Source: Lentzea tibetensis (lineage in GTDB: Bacteria; Actinomycetota; Actinomycetes; Mycobacteriales; Pseudonocardiaceae). Taken from it: a stretch of DNA of 64,000 bases. Below are positions 1 to 8,503 of the stretch, one piece after another. Location of the stretch: the NCBI RefSeq assembly GCF_007845675.1, contig NZ_VOBR01000018.1, positions 1 through 64,000 on the forward strand. Direction: 5' to 3'. The notes under the pieces were generated by a model. The model was not told the DNA's origin. It saw nothing but the letters and a program-made list of their open reading frames with translations, and ran no database searches. The stretch's first letter is position 1, and each line of letters starts with the position of its first letter. Both the position numbers and the translations under genes were made by a program.

Positions 1-101
1 CCTTGACTTGGGGTGCGGCGTGGTACCCCTATCGGGCCGGCAGGTTCTCTTCCTGCCGGCGGAGCCGGCCCCACCACGCCGCGAGGGGCCCCAAGTCAAG
101 G
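1..101. repeat. Long nested inverted repeat at window edge
   Basis: Three sets of complementary arms fold this stretch into one long imperfect hairpin. The outer arms are 1-13 with 89-101, the middle arms 15-24 with 73-82, and an inner 9-bp stem 36-44 with 52-60 closes a 7-nt loop. The outer arm starts at base 1, so the structure may continue to the left. It lies downstream of the leftward accD6 gene and could act as a terminator. It is much longer than an ordinary terminator, so it could also be a copy of a dispersed palindromic element. The pairing is seen directly; the function is unknown. Confidence 0.75.
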
Positions 102-366
102 CCCAATCGCTGCGCCGAAGGCGCGACCCAACCCACGACACCGAAACACCGAAACACAGCAACCATCAGACCCCAGCCTCGACGAGAACCGGCCGCCAGG
201 CAAAGAACCCCAGCCCCGACGAGAACCGGCAGCCAGACAAAGAACCCGGCCCCGACGAAGCCGGGCACGTCGACACGCCCAGCAACCCGGCGGAAGCACA
301 CCCGGCCCGCGCGAGCCGTCGCGAAGTCGGCCACCCCCGCGAGCGAGGTGTGCGCGGACCTGCGCT
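102..366. repeat. AC-rich non-coding stretch with 37-bp tandem repeat
   Basis: I see no credible gene here. The plus strand is rich in A and C. A 37-bp unit containing CGACGAGAACCGGC occurs twice in tandem, with its AACCGG core at 187 and 224, and decays afterwards. Bases about 263-301 match about 23758-23798 in inverted orientation (the shared block begins GGGCACGTCGAC). The AACCGGCAG core also recurs around 23.85-24.02 kb. The stretch therefore belongs to a dispersed repeat family of this genome. Confidence 0.6.
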
Positions 367-1767
367 CTACAGCGGAATGTTGGTGTGGGCCCCGCGCCCA
401 GCGGGAGCGGCAGCCAGCGCCTCTGCCACCCGGCGCCGCGTCTGGGTTGGCGCGATCACCTCGTCGACCACGCCGAGCGACACGGCGCGGTCCACGCCGC
501 CCGCGATGCGCTCGTGCTCGGAGACCAGGTGGGTGCGCAGAGCTTCGCGCGCGGTGGTGTCGTCGACGGCGGCGAGTTTCTTGCGGTGCAGGATGCCGAC
601 GGCGGCGCCCGCGCCCATCACGGCGACCTCGGCCTCTGGCCACGCGAACACGTTGGTGGCGCCCAAGGAGCGGGAGTTCATGGCGATGTACGCGCCGCCG
701 TAGGACTTGCGGGTCACCAGGGTGACGCGCGGAACCACGGCCTCGCCGAAGGCGTGCAGGAGTTTGGCGCCGCGCCGGACCACGCCGCCCCACTCCTGGC
801 CCACGCCGGGCAGGTAGCCGGGTACGTCCACGACCACGAGCAGCGGTGTGCCGAAGGAGTCGCACATGCGCACGAAGCGGGCGGCCTTCTCTGCGGACAG
901 CGAGTCGAGGCAGCCGCCCTTGCGCAGCGGGTTGTTGGCGATCATGCCCACCGTGCGGCCGCCGAGACGGCCCAGGCCGACCACCACGTTCGGGGCCCAG
1001 CGGGCCTGGAGTTCCTCGAACGACGACGTGTCCAGCAGGGCGTGCACGAGAGGCTTGACGTCGTAGGCGCGGCGAGGTGCCGAGGGGAGCCAAGCTCGCA
1101 GGTCGTCGCCCTCGGGAACGGAGCGGGGATCGAAGACGCCGGGTTGTGCGAACAGACCGACGAGGCGGCGGCAGCGGGCGAAAGCGTCCAGCTCGTCAGA
1201 AGCGGTCACGTGGACCACGCCGGAGCGGCGGCCGTGGGCGTCCAGACCGCCCAGGTCGTCCATGGAGATTTCCTCGCCGGTCACCGAGCGGACGACGTCC
1301 GGGCCGGTCACGAAGACCTTGCCGGACGGGCACATGATGACGAGGTCGGTCAGCGCTGGGCCGTAGGCGCCGCCGCCCGCGGCCGGGCCCACGACCACGG
1401 ACAACTGGGGTATGCGGCCTGAGGCGCGGATCATCGCCGCGAACATCTGGCCCATGCCGTCCAGCGACTCGACGCCCTCCGGGAGGCGGGCGCCGCCGGA
1501 GTGCCAGACGCCGATGACGGGGCAGCGCTCGCGCACCGCGGCGTCGATGGCTTCCACCACGTGACGGCAGCCGAGCGAACCCAGTGCGCCGCCCATCAGG
1601 GTGGCGTCGCTGCAGTACGCGACGACCTTGGCGCCGTTGACGCGGCCGCGCACGGCGTGCATGCCGCTGCCGTCACGTGGGCGGAACGGGGACATCGAGC
1701 CTGGATCCAGCAACAGCGAGAGGCGGTGCAGGGGGTCGCGGGGGTCGATCACCACAGCGGCAGTCAT
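367..1767 (-). CDS. accD6: Acyl-CoA carboxylase carboxyltransferase (beta) subunit, AccD6-like
   Basis: A 466-aa biotin-dependent carboxyltransferase subunit. It moves CO2 from carboxybiotin to acetyl- or propionyl-CoA and so supplies malonyl-CoA to the fatty-acid synthase encoded upstream. Both crotonase-fold halves are visible: an N-terminal half with a GGxxGSLG-type segment and SGGARLPEG, and a C-terminal half with DVPGYLPG and KSYGGAYIAMNSRSLG. It is the last gene of the leftward fabD-fabH-acpP-fabF operon, the same position as accD6 in mycobacteria. The ATG is preceded by GAGGAG at a good distance. The biotin-carrying alpha subunit is not in the window. The choice between acetyl- and propionyl-CoA cannot be read from sequence alone. 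Confidence 0.93.
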   Translation of the reverse strand: MTAAVVIDPRDPLHRLSLLLDPGSMSPFRPRDGSGMHAVRGRVNGAKVVAYCSDATLMGGALGSLGCRHVVEAIDAAVRERCPVIGVWHSGGARLPEGVESLDGMGQMFAAMIRASGRIPQLSVVVGPAAGGGAYGPALTDLVIMCPSGKVFVTGPDVVRSVTGEEISMDDLGGLDAHGRRSGVVHVTASDELDAFARCRRLVGLFAQPGVFDPRSVPEGDDLRAWLPSAPRRAYDVKPLVHALLDTSSFEELQARWAPNVVVGLGRLGGRTVGMIANNPLRKGGCLDSLSAEKAARFVRMCDSFGTPLLVVVDVPGYLPGVGQEWGGVVRRGAKLLHAFGEAVVPRVTLVTRKSYGGAYIAMNSRSLGATNVFAWPEAEVAVMGAGAAVGILHRKKLAAVDDTTAREALRTHLVSEHERIAGGVDRAVSLGVVDEVIAPTQTRRRVAEALAAAPAGRGAHTNIPL

Positions 1768-1835
1768 CGCGGTACTCCTCGGGCGCGCGGAAGTGCAACC
1801 GATAAGGAGAAGGGGGCCTCACCCCGGCCGTGGAA

Positions 1836-3074
1836 CTAGGCCGGGGTGAAGGCGAGCGCGACGTTGTGCCCGCCGAAGCCGAACGAGTCGTTGACGGCGG
1901 CGTCCAGCTTGATCTTGCGTGGCTCGTTCGCCACGACGTCGAGCAGGACGGCCGGGTCGAGGTTGTCCAGGTTCAGCGTCTGCGGCACGACACCATCACG
2001 GATCGAGAGAACCGTGACGATGGCTTCCACCGCTCCAGCGGCACCGAGCAGGTGACCGAGCGCGCCCTTGGGAGCGGTCAGCACCGGGTGGTCGCCGATG
2101 GCCTTGCGGATTGCGACGGTCTCGGCCACGTCGCCGACCGGGGTCGAGGTGGCGTGGCAGTTCACGTGGCCGACGTCGGCCGGGTCGATGCCACCGCTGC
2201 GCAGCGCAGCGGCGATCGCCCGTGACTGCCCCACACCCTCGGGGTCCGGTGCGGTGATGTGGTAGCCGTCGGCACTGGTACCGATGCCTGCGAGCCTGCC
2301 GTAGATCTTGGCACCGCGAGCCTCGGCGAAGTCCCGACGCTCCAGCACCATGATTCCGGCGCCCTCACCGAGCACGAAGCCGTCGCGACCGACGTCGAAG
2401 GGGCGCGAGGCCTTCTCCGGCTCGTCGTTGCGCGTGCTCATCGTGCGGGCCTGGGAGAAACCGGCGACCGGGATCGCGGTGATGCACGCTTCCGCGCCAC
2501 CGGCGACCACGACGTCCGCTTCGCCCGCCTTGATCATGCGGAACGCCCAGGCGATGGCCTCGGCACCCGAGGCGCAGGCCGACACCGGTGCGTGCACACC
2601 GGCCTTGGCCTTCAGCTCGAGACCGACGTGCGCGGCCGGGCCGTTCGGCATGAGCATCGGCACGGTCAGCGGCGACACCTTGCGGAGGCCCTGCGTCTCC
2701 AGCAGGTCGTCCTGCGTCAGCAGCGTGATCGCGCCGCCGATGCCGGTGCCGACGATGACGGCGAGCCGTTCCTTCTCGACGGTGTCGTCGTTGTGACCCG
2801 CGTCCGCCCATGCCTGCCGCGACGCGACGATCGCGACCTGCTCGGAGCGGTCCAGCCGCCGTGCCTCGACCCTGGGGAGGACCTCGGTGGGGTCCACGAT
2901 CAGCTGCGAGGCGATCTTGACCGGCAGGTCGAACCGCGCGACCCAGTCAGCCTCCAGGGGGCGAACCCCGGACTTCCCGGCGAGCAAGGCGTCCCACGTC
3001 GAGGTGACGTCACCGCCGAGCGGGGTGGTGGCACCCAGCCCGGTGATGACGACCTCGATGTCGTTCGAACTCAT
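1836..3074 (-). CDS. fabF: Beta-ketoacyl-ACP synthase II (KAS II)
   Basis: A 412-aa elongating condensing enzyme of type II fatty-acid synthesis. It joins acyl-enzyme to malonyl-ACP. The nucleophile is Cys167 in SACASG. The two catalytic histidines lie in CHATSTPVGD and KGALGHLLGAAG, giving the Cys-His-His set of KAS I/II. Its ATG overlaps the acpP stop as ATGA, so translation is coupled. Mycobacteria carry kasA and kasB at this place; here only one KAS gene is present. Length is typical for the family. Confidence 0.96.
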   Translation of the reverse strand: MSSNDIEVVITGLGATTPLGGDVTSTWDALLAGKSGVRPLEADWVARFDLPVKIASQLIVDPTEVLPRVEARRLDRSEQVAIVASRQAWADAGHNDDTVEKERLAVIVGTGIGGAITLLTQDDLLETQGLRKVSPLTVPMLMPNGPAAHVGLELKAKAGVHAPVSACASGAEAIAWAFRMIKAGEADVVVAGGAEACITAIPVAGFSQARTMSTRNDEPEKASRPFDVGRDGFVLGEGAGIMVLERRDFAEARGAKIYGRLAGIGTSADGYHITAPDPEGVGQSRAIAAALRSGGIDPADVGHVNCHATSTPVGDVAETVAIRKAIGDHPVLTAPKGALGHLLGAAGAVEAIVTVLSIRDGVVPQTLNLDNLDPAVLLDVVANEPRKIKLDAAVNDSFGFGGHNVALAFTPA

Positions 3075-3307
3075 GCGTTGGCGGTGATGTACTTCACCGC
3101 ATCACCCACGGTCTTGAGGTTGGCCAGCTCGTCGTCCGGGATCTTGACGCCGAACTTGTCCTCGGCCTGAACGGCGATCTCCACCATGGAGAGCGAGTCG
3201 ATGTCGAGGTCGTCCACGAAGGACTTCTCGGCGGTGACGTCGTCGGCGGCGACACCGGCGACCTCTTCGACGATCTCGGCAAGCCCTGCAAGGACGTTGT
3301 CGCTCAC
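3071..3307 (-). CDS. acpP: Acyl carrier protein of fatty-acid synthesis
   Basis: A 78-aa acyl carrier protein with the 4'-phosphopantetheine attachment Ser38 in DIDSLSMVE. The GTG start at 3307 is chosen because a GGGAA-type ribosome site lies just upstream and the product then has normal ACP length. An upstream ATG in the same frame would add 11 unusual residues and overlap fabH. It carries the growing acyl chain between FabH, FabF and the other synthase enzymes. It is clearly different from the second, divergent carrier protein at 56.6 kb. Confidence 0.95.
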   Translation of the reverse strand: MSDNVLAGLAEIVEEVAGVAADDVTAEKSFVDDLDIDSLSMVEIAVQAEDKFGVKIPDDELANLKTVGDAVKYITANA

Positions 3308-3330
3308 TGAAGTTCCCTTTCCATCGATAC

Positions 3331-4308
3331 TCATGGGCACCGGACCACCTGTCCCGCGTAGGACAGACCTGCGCCGAATCCGACCAGCAACACCACATCT
3401 CCACTGGAGATCTCGCCCGCTGCCCTCATGTGGTCCAGTGCCATGGGGATCGAGGCGGAGGAGGTGTTGCCGGATTCGACGATGTCTCGTGCGACCACCA
3501 TGTCGTCGCGTGCACCCTTGGCACGCAGACGCTTGGCGATCGCGTCGATGATCCGCAGGTTCGCCTGGTGCGGCACGAACACGTCCACGTCGGACAGTTC
3601 GATGCCGGCCAGTTCGACCGCGCGGATCGCGACGGGCGCGATCTGGGTCGTCGCCCAGCGGAAGACCGACTGGCCTTCCTGGTGGATGAAGGAGTTGCGG
3701 TCCTTGATCGTGATGGTCTCCGCGAGGTCACCCGCGCTGCCCCACGACACCGGACCGATGTTGGCCTCGTCGCTCGCGCCGACGACCACCGCGCCAGCCG
3801 CGTCGGCGAAGATGATCGCCGTCGAGCGGTCCTCGGGGTCCACCCAGTCGGTGAGCTTCTCGGCGCCGATCACCAGCACGTGCTTCGCGGTACCGGCGCG
3901 GACCAGGTCCGACGCGGTGGCGAGCGCGTAGCAGAAGCCCGCGCACGCGGCGTTCACGTCGAACGCGGGGCCCGCCTTGACGCCGATGCGGTCGGCGACC
4001 TGCGCGGCGGCGTTCGGGATCGGCGACGGCATGGTGCACGTCGCGACGATCACGCCCTGGATGTCCGCCGCGGTGAGACCCGCGTCCTCGAGCGCCTTCT
4101 TGCCCGCGGTGGCGGCCATGTCGACGAGCGACTCGTCCTTGTCCGCGAAGCGGCGGTTCACGATGCCGACGCGCTCGCGGATCCACTCGTCGCTGGTCTC
4201 CATGCGCGCCGCGAGGTCGTGGTTGCTCACCACGTTCTCGGGCTGGTGGCTGGCGAGCCCGACGATCCGGGTGCCACCCACGCTCGCGGAGACGTTGAAA
4301 GCGGTCAC
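3331..4308 (-). CDS. fabH: Beta-ketoacyl-ACP synthase III (KAS III)
   Basis: A 325-aa initiating condensing enzyme that joins an acyl-CoA primer to malonyl-ACP. The catalytic triad is intact: Cys122 in NAACAGF, His in VPHQAN and Asn in ESGNTSSAS. The start is the GTG at 4308, which overlaps the fabD stop (GTGA), so the two are translationally coupled. A longer reading of the same frame runs into fabD and is not credible. In actinomycetes this enzyme usually selects straight or branched short primers. It is the useful reference for the divergent KAS III at 58.8 kb. Confidence 0.95.
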   Translation of the reverse strand: MTAFNVSASVGGTRIVGLASHQPENVVSNHDLAARMETSDEWIRERVGIVNRRFADKDESLVDMAATAGKKALEDAGLTAADIQGVIVATCTMPSPIPNAAAQVADRIGVKAGPAFDVNAACAGFCYALATASDLVRAGTAKHVLVIGAEKLTDWVDPEDRSTAIIFADAAGAVVVGASDEANIGPVSWGSAGDLAETITIKDRNSFIHQEGQSVFRWATTQIAPVAIRAVELAGIELSDVDVFVPHQANLRIIDAIAKRLRAKGARDDMVVARDIVESGNTSSASIPMALDHMRAAGEISSGDVVLLVGFGAGLSYAGQVVRCP

Positions 4309-5255
4309 TTGGTGGCCTCCGCGCTGGTCAGCAGGTCGCTGACCTGGTCGAGCTGGGCCGGGGTCTTCAGGCCGAGCGTGGGGGTGCCCTTGAGGGTGCG
4401 CTTCGCCAGACCGGTGAGCGCGCCCGCGGGCGGCAGCTCGATCACAGCGGTGACGCCCTCGGCGGCGAGCGTCTCCTGGCAGCTGTCCCAGCGGACCGGG
4501 CGGGTCACCTGCGCGACGAGGCGGCGCAGCACCTCGGCGCCGGTGGTGACGACCTGACCGTCCGAATTGGACAGCAGAGGCAGCGTGGGGTCGTTCGGCG
4601 TGATGCCGGCGGCGTGCGTCTTCAACGCCTCTTCGGCCGTCGCCATGTACTGCGTGTGGAACGCGCCCGCGACCGCCAGCTTGCGCACCTTGGCGCGCTC
4701 CGGCGGGTTCTCCACGAGCTTGGCGAGCGCCTCCAGCGGACCGGCCGCGACGATCTGACCGGCGCCGTTGCGGTTCGCGGGCACCAGGTCCAGCTCGGCG
4801 AGCCGCTCCAGCACCTCGGACTCCTCGCCACCGAGGACGGCGGCCATGCCGGTCGCCTCCAGGGCGCACGCGGCGGCCATCGCCTTGCCGCGCACCGCGG
4901 CGAGCGCGACGGCCTCGTCCGGGCTCAGCACACCGGCGATCGCGGCGGCGGCGAGCTCACCGACGGAGTGGCCCGCGATGATCGTGTCGGCGGGCACCTC
5001 GATCCGGCCGCGCAGCTCCTGGAACGCGAGGAGCGCGAACGCGACGACGAGCGGCTGCGTCACGGCCGTGTCCACGATCTCCTCGGCCTCAGCGGTGGTG
5101 CCGAGTCGCACGAGGTCCAGGTTCGTGATCTCCGACCACTTCTGGACCTGCTGCTCCGCCCCCTCGACCTCGAGCCAGGGGGTGAGCATGCCGGGCGACT
5201 GGGAGCCTTGTCCGGGAGCGAGGAGTGCGATCACCCGCTCACTAAAGCTGGTCAC
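4305..5255 (-). CDS. fabD: Malonyl-CoA:ACP transacylase
   Basis: A 316-aa acyltransferase that loads malonyl groups onto the carrier protein. The family marks are GQGSQ near residue 15 and the nucleophile elbow GHSVGE with Ser97. It is the first gene of the leftward fatty-acid operon, followed by overlapping fabH. The promoter should lie in the 154-bp gap to the PucR-type regulator gene, which points the same way. A 7-bp inverted repeat in that gap is annotated separately as a possible operator. Confidence 0.95.
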   Translation of the reverse strand: MTSFSERVIALLAPGQGSQSPGMLTPWLEVEGAEQQVQKWSEITNLDLVRLGTTAEAEEIVDTAVTQPLVVAFALLAFQELRGRIEVPADTIIAGHSVGELAAAAIAGVLSPDEAVALAAVRGKAMAAACALEATGMAAVLGGEESEVLERLAELDLVPANRNGAGQIVAAGPLEALAKLVENPPERAKVRKLAVAGAFHTQYMATAEEALKTHAAGITPNDPTLPLLSNSDGQVVTTGAEVLRRLVAQVTRPVRWDSCQETLAAEGVTAVIELPPAGALTGLAKRTLKGTPTLGLKTPAQLDQVSDLLTSAEATK

Positions 5256-5300
5256 GGGCGATCGAAGTGATGCCGGGGGTTACGAAGTACGACGATCGTC

Positions 5301-5319
5301 TTTGTAGGTTCTCTACAAA
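5301..5319. promoter_or_regulatory. Inverted repeat upstream of fabD, possible operator
   Basis: TTTGTAG (5301-5307) and CTACAAA (5313-5319) form a perfect 7-bp inverted repeat around a 5-nt spacer, 46-64 bp upstream of the fabD start. A second small palindrome, TTGAG-N6-CTCAA, lies at about 5358-5373. Position and symmetry suit a binding site for a dimeric regulator such as the adjacent PucR-type protein. This is a positional inference with no experimental support. Confidence 0.4.
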
Positions 5320-5409
5320 AGTGACCGGGCGATGAACGTTGAACGACGTCATCAGTTGTTGAGCGTTGACTCAATCACCCGTTTGGACCGGCACTCCAGC
5401 GTGTGCCTC

Positions 5410-6609
5410 TCACCACAGTCCGCGCGATCTTGCCAGTCTTCCCACGCTCAGTGCGACGCGCAGCACCAGAGCGTCACGAGGATCGTGCGCGTTGCGGCCG
5501 GTCAGCTCGTGGACCCGGCGCAGCCGGTACCGGACGGTGTTGGGGTGGACGAACAGCCGTTTCGCGCAGGTCTCCAGCACGCCGCCGACCTCGAGGAACG
5601 CGTCGACGGTCTCCAGCAGCGAGCCGCCAGCCTCCTCCAACGGCCGCGCGACGCGGTCGACGAGCTGCCACTCGGCCTCCGGGTCGCCCGCGAGCGCGCG
5701 TTCCGGCAGCAGGTCCAGCGACCGGACGGGTCGCGGTGCGCCCGGCCAGCCGACCACGGCCCTCAACCCGCTGAGCGCGTCGCTGGCGCTGCGGTGCGCC
5801 TCGGCCAGGCTCGACGTCGTCGGTCCGGCGACGACCGGGCCGTCGCCGAACGCCTCGGCGACCTTCTCCAGCACGTCGCCACCGGGCTCGGTCGGCCCGC
5901 TCAGCACCACGACCAGCCTGCTGCCCTGCACGCTCAGGAGCACCGCCCTGCCGATCCGGGCGGCCCGGCTGCGCACGCCGTAGATGATCTCCTGAGGGTC
6001 TTCCGAGCTCGGGTTGCCGACCAGGACGGTCGCCTCGGCCGCCGGGTCCCAGCCGAGCGCTGCCGCCCTGGAGAGCAGCGCCTCCTCGGGGTCGCCGCGC
6101 ACGATGCCGTCCACGACCAGCGCTTCGAGCCGGGCATCCCACGCGCCGCGGGCCTCCGCGGCCGCCGCGTAGCTCGTCGCCGCCGAGAAGGCGATCTCCC
6201 GGCCGTACCGGAGTACGCCCTCGGTGAGGAACGCGCGCTCCTTCTCGTTCACGGCCAGTATCGGCAGTTGCTGCTCGAACAGCTCCAGCGCGATGCGGAC
6301 CAGTTCCACGGTCTGGCGGAGGCTCACCCAGCGGGAGATGTCCTTGGGCGCGCTGCGGAACGCCTCCGCGCTCAGGCTCATCGACTGCTGCGGGTCGTGC
6401 AGCCACGACACGAAGCCGGCCACGCCGTTCTGGATGAGGAGCAGCACGCTCGCGCGCTGGTCGGCGGGCATGCGGCGGAACCAGGGGAGGCGGCTCTCCA
6501 TCTCGGCCACCGTGGACGACGCCAGGCTCCCCGACGCGCGCTCCAGCTTGCGCATCGTGCGAGGGGACAGCGGTTGCGCGCCCTCCTCGGCCCCGGCGGT
6601 GGTGGTCAT
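5410..6609 (-). CDS. fasR: PucR-family regulator next to fab operon (FasR-like)
   Basis: A 399-aa protein ending in the PucR-type helix-turn-helix. The segment ETCAKRLFVHPNTVRYRLRRV near residues 345-370 is the recognition region. The middle part is a GGDEF-like, CdaR-type region. In Streptomyces the FasR activator and in mycobacteria Rv2242 occupy this place directly upstream of fabD, and FasR is known to activate the fab operon. The gene symbol rests on this synteny. It reads in the same direction as the operon, with 154 bp between. No ligand site can be deduced. Confidence 0.82.
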   Translation of the reverse strand: MTTTAGAEEGAQPLSPRTMRKLERASGSLASSTVAEMESRLPWFRRMPADQRASVLLLIQNGVAGFVSWLHDPQQSMSLSAEAFRSAPKDISRWVSLRQTVELVRIALELFEQQLPILAVNEKERAFLTEGVLRYGREIAFSAATSYAAAAEARGAWDARLEALVVDGIVRGDPEEALLSRAAALGWDPAAEATVLVGNPSSEDPQEIIYGVRSRAARIGRAVLLSVQGSRLVVVLSGPTEPGGDVLEKVAEAFGDGPVVAGPTTSSLAEAHRSASDALSGLRAVVGWPGAPRPVRSLDLLPERALAGDPEAEWQLVDRVARPLEEAGGSLLETVDAFLEVGGVLETCAKRLFVHPNTVRYRLRRVHELTGRNAHDPRDALVLRVALSVGRLARSRGLW

Positions 6610-6726
6610 ACCCCCAGCCTATGTGGTGGTTCTGGGCGTCACCGTTCCGAGTGACAGAACCTGAATCGGCGTCTCAGTAGCCATACCTTCGCTGGGGTGT
6701 TCTGCCCGTCGTCGCGGAGGTTCGTC

Positions 6727-8289
6727 TTGCGGAGGTATCCGACTATCAGCATCGGTGTGGTCGCGCTCATGCTGGTGAGCACGACCGCGTCAGCGGACCC
6801 TCCGGATCCGCTCGCCGAGTTCTACCAGCAGAAGGTGACCTGGGCTCAGTGCAGCGGCAAGCTGGCCGAGCTGGAGTGCGCCACGCTGGTCGCGCCGCTG
6901 GACTACGCCAAGCCCGCGGGCGACCGGATCTCGGTCGTCATCAGTCGCCGCAAGGCGGGCGAGCAGGAGCGCAGGCGGGGTGTTCTGTTCACCAATCCGG
7001 GTGGTCCCGGTGGCTCGGGTCTCGGGATGCCGCTCTTCCTCGGCAAAACGGAGATCGCGAAGGTCCACGACCTGATCGGGTTCGACCCGCGCGGGGTGGG
7101 CGGCTCGACGGCGTTGAACTGCCGCGCGGCTCCCGTGATCGCGGCACCGGACTCGCGGCCGGGCGACGCCGACTTCCCCAAGTGGGCGGCCGAGGCGCGC
7201 GAGGCGGAGGAGGCGTGCCAGAAGTCGGCAGGCGGGATCCGGCAGTTCGTCAGCACGCTCAACACGGCGCGGGACATGGACGTCCTGCGCGGTGCGCTGG
7301 GTGAGCAGAAGCTCAACTACCTGGGTTACTCGTACGGCACCTACCTGGGCGCTGTGTACGGAACGTTGTTCCCGGCACACCTGGACCGCAGTGTGCTCGA
7401 CTCGGCCGTGCACCCCGAATGGGTGTGGCGCGAGCAGTTCAAGGCGCAGGCCGTCGCGTACCGGCGCGACGTCGAGGCGTGGGCGGCGTGGGCCGGTGAG
7501 CGCAACGAGAAGTTCGCGCTCGGCAAGACGCAGGGCGAGGTGCTGGGCGAGGTCGAGAAGGTCGCGGCCAAGCTGCTCGCCGAGCCGATCGGCGACCACA
7601 CGCGCACGTCGTTCGACGGCGCGGTCGGTGTCGGCGCCCGCTACCGTCCACTGTGGGCGGACCTGGCGACGATCGTCGGGAAGCTCAAGGCGGGGGAGAA
7701 GCCCGCGCAGACCGAGGGTGCGAAAGCCGCGCAGCTGCTGGCGAAGACCGGGCTGAGCGAGCTGCGGTCTGGCGTCTTCGACACGGTCACGTGCGAGGCG
7801 GACTGGCCGACGGACGTCGAGACCTACTACGAGGACATGCGGGCGTTCCGCGAGCGCTACCCGTTCGGGTTCGGCATCGTCAGGGCCGCGCCGATGACGT
7901 GCACGTTCCGCACGTTCACGCCGCCGGAGGCGCCCGCGAAGCTGGCCCGCAACGGCTACCCGGTCGGCCTCGTGGTCCAGGCCGAGGGCGACACGCAGAC
8001 GCAGTACGCGAGCGGTCCCGCGATGGCGAGCCGGTTGGGGCACAACCTGATCACCGTTGTCGACGAGGGCAAGCACGGGATCTACGGCGGCGGCAACAAG
8101 TGCGTCGACGCCAAGGTCGACCGGTACCTGGTCGACGGGGTGCTGCCGGGCAGCCTGACCGAGTGCCACGGCGACGGGCGGCCGGACGTGCCGAAGGACG
8201 GTGAGCCGCCGAAACCGGCGCAGGCGGCGAACCTGGAGCAGTCGATCCAGACGTACCTCAACGGCCGCGGGCTCAGCGCGATCGGCTGA
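6727..8289 (+). CDS. Secreted tripeptidyl-peptidase-like alpha/beta hydrolase (TAP/SlpD type)
   Basis: About 520 aa, exported. I prefer the TTG at 6727 because GGAGG lies 6 nt upstream. This gives a clean signal peptide (RRYPTISIGVVALMLVSTTASA); a GTG at 6697 would add ten residues. The alpha/beta-hydrolase core has TNPGGPGGSG (oxyanion region), the nucleophile elbow GYSYG, and a C-terminal TAP-like cap domain with HGIYGGGNKCVD carrying the catalytic His. Related proteins remove tripeptides from peptide N-termini outside the cell. The gene stands alone and is followed by a strong hairpin terminator. Confidence 0.88.
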   Translation: MRRYPTISIGVVALMLVSTTASADPPDPLAEFYQQKVTWAQCSGKLAELECATLVAPLDYAKPAGDRISVVISRRKAGEQERRRGVLFTNPGGPGGSGLGMPLFLGKTEIAKVHDLIGFDPRGVGGSTALNCRAAPVIAAPDSRPGDADFPKWAAEAREAEEACQKSAGGIRQFVSTLNTARDMDVLRGALGEQKLNYLGYSYGTYLGAVYGTLFPAHLDRSVLDSAVHPEWVWREQFKAQAVAYRRDVEAWAAWAGERNEKFALGKTQGEVLGEVEKVAAKLLAEPIGDHTRTSFDGAVGVGARYRPLWADLATIVGKLKAGEKPAQTEGAKAAQLLAKTGLSELRSGVFDTVTCEADWPTDVETYYEDMRAFRERYPFGFGIVRAAPMTCTFRTFTPPEAPAKLARNGYPVGLVVQAEGDTQTQYASGPAMASRLGHNLITVVDEGKHGIYGGGNKCVDAKVDRYLVDGVLPGSLTECHGDGRPDVPKDGEPPKPAQAANLEQSIQTYLNGRGLSAIG

Positions 8290-8306
8290 CCCCACCTGGG
8301 AAACAC

Positions 8307-8343
8307 GGAAGCGCCCGGCGCGTCGAACGCGCCGGGCGCTTCC
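8307..8343 (+). terminator. Strong hairpin terminator after the TAP-like gene
   Basis: A perfect 16-bp stem (8307-8322 with 8328-8343) encloses a 5-nt loop and begins 18 nt after the stop codon. No U-tract follows, which is common for actinomycete terminators. Confidence 0.8.
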
Positions 8344-8503
8344 ATCTCCCCGGTCCCCACCGGTCACTCCACTCTGGACGGACTGAGACGGAAAATCCAC
8401 GTCAGCCACCCTTTCGTGTAGCAGTGTCGCGCTTGTCGCGTGTCGTGATCCGCGAAACGATCTCCACGTTGGTTTTCATCTTCGTGTTGGTTGGAGTGGC
8501 GCC

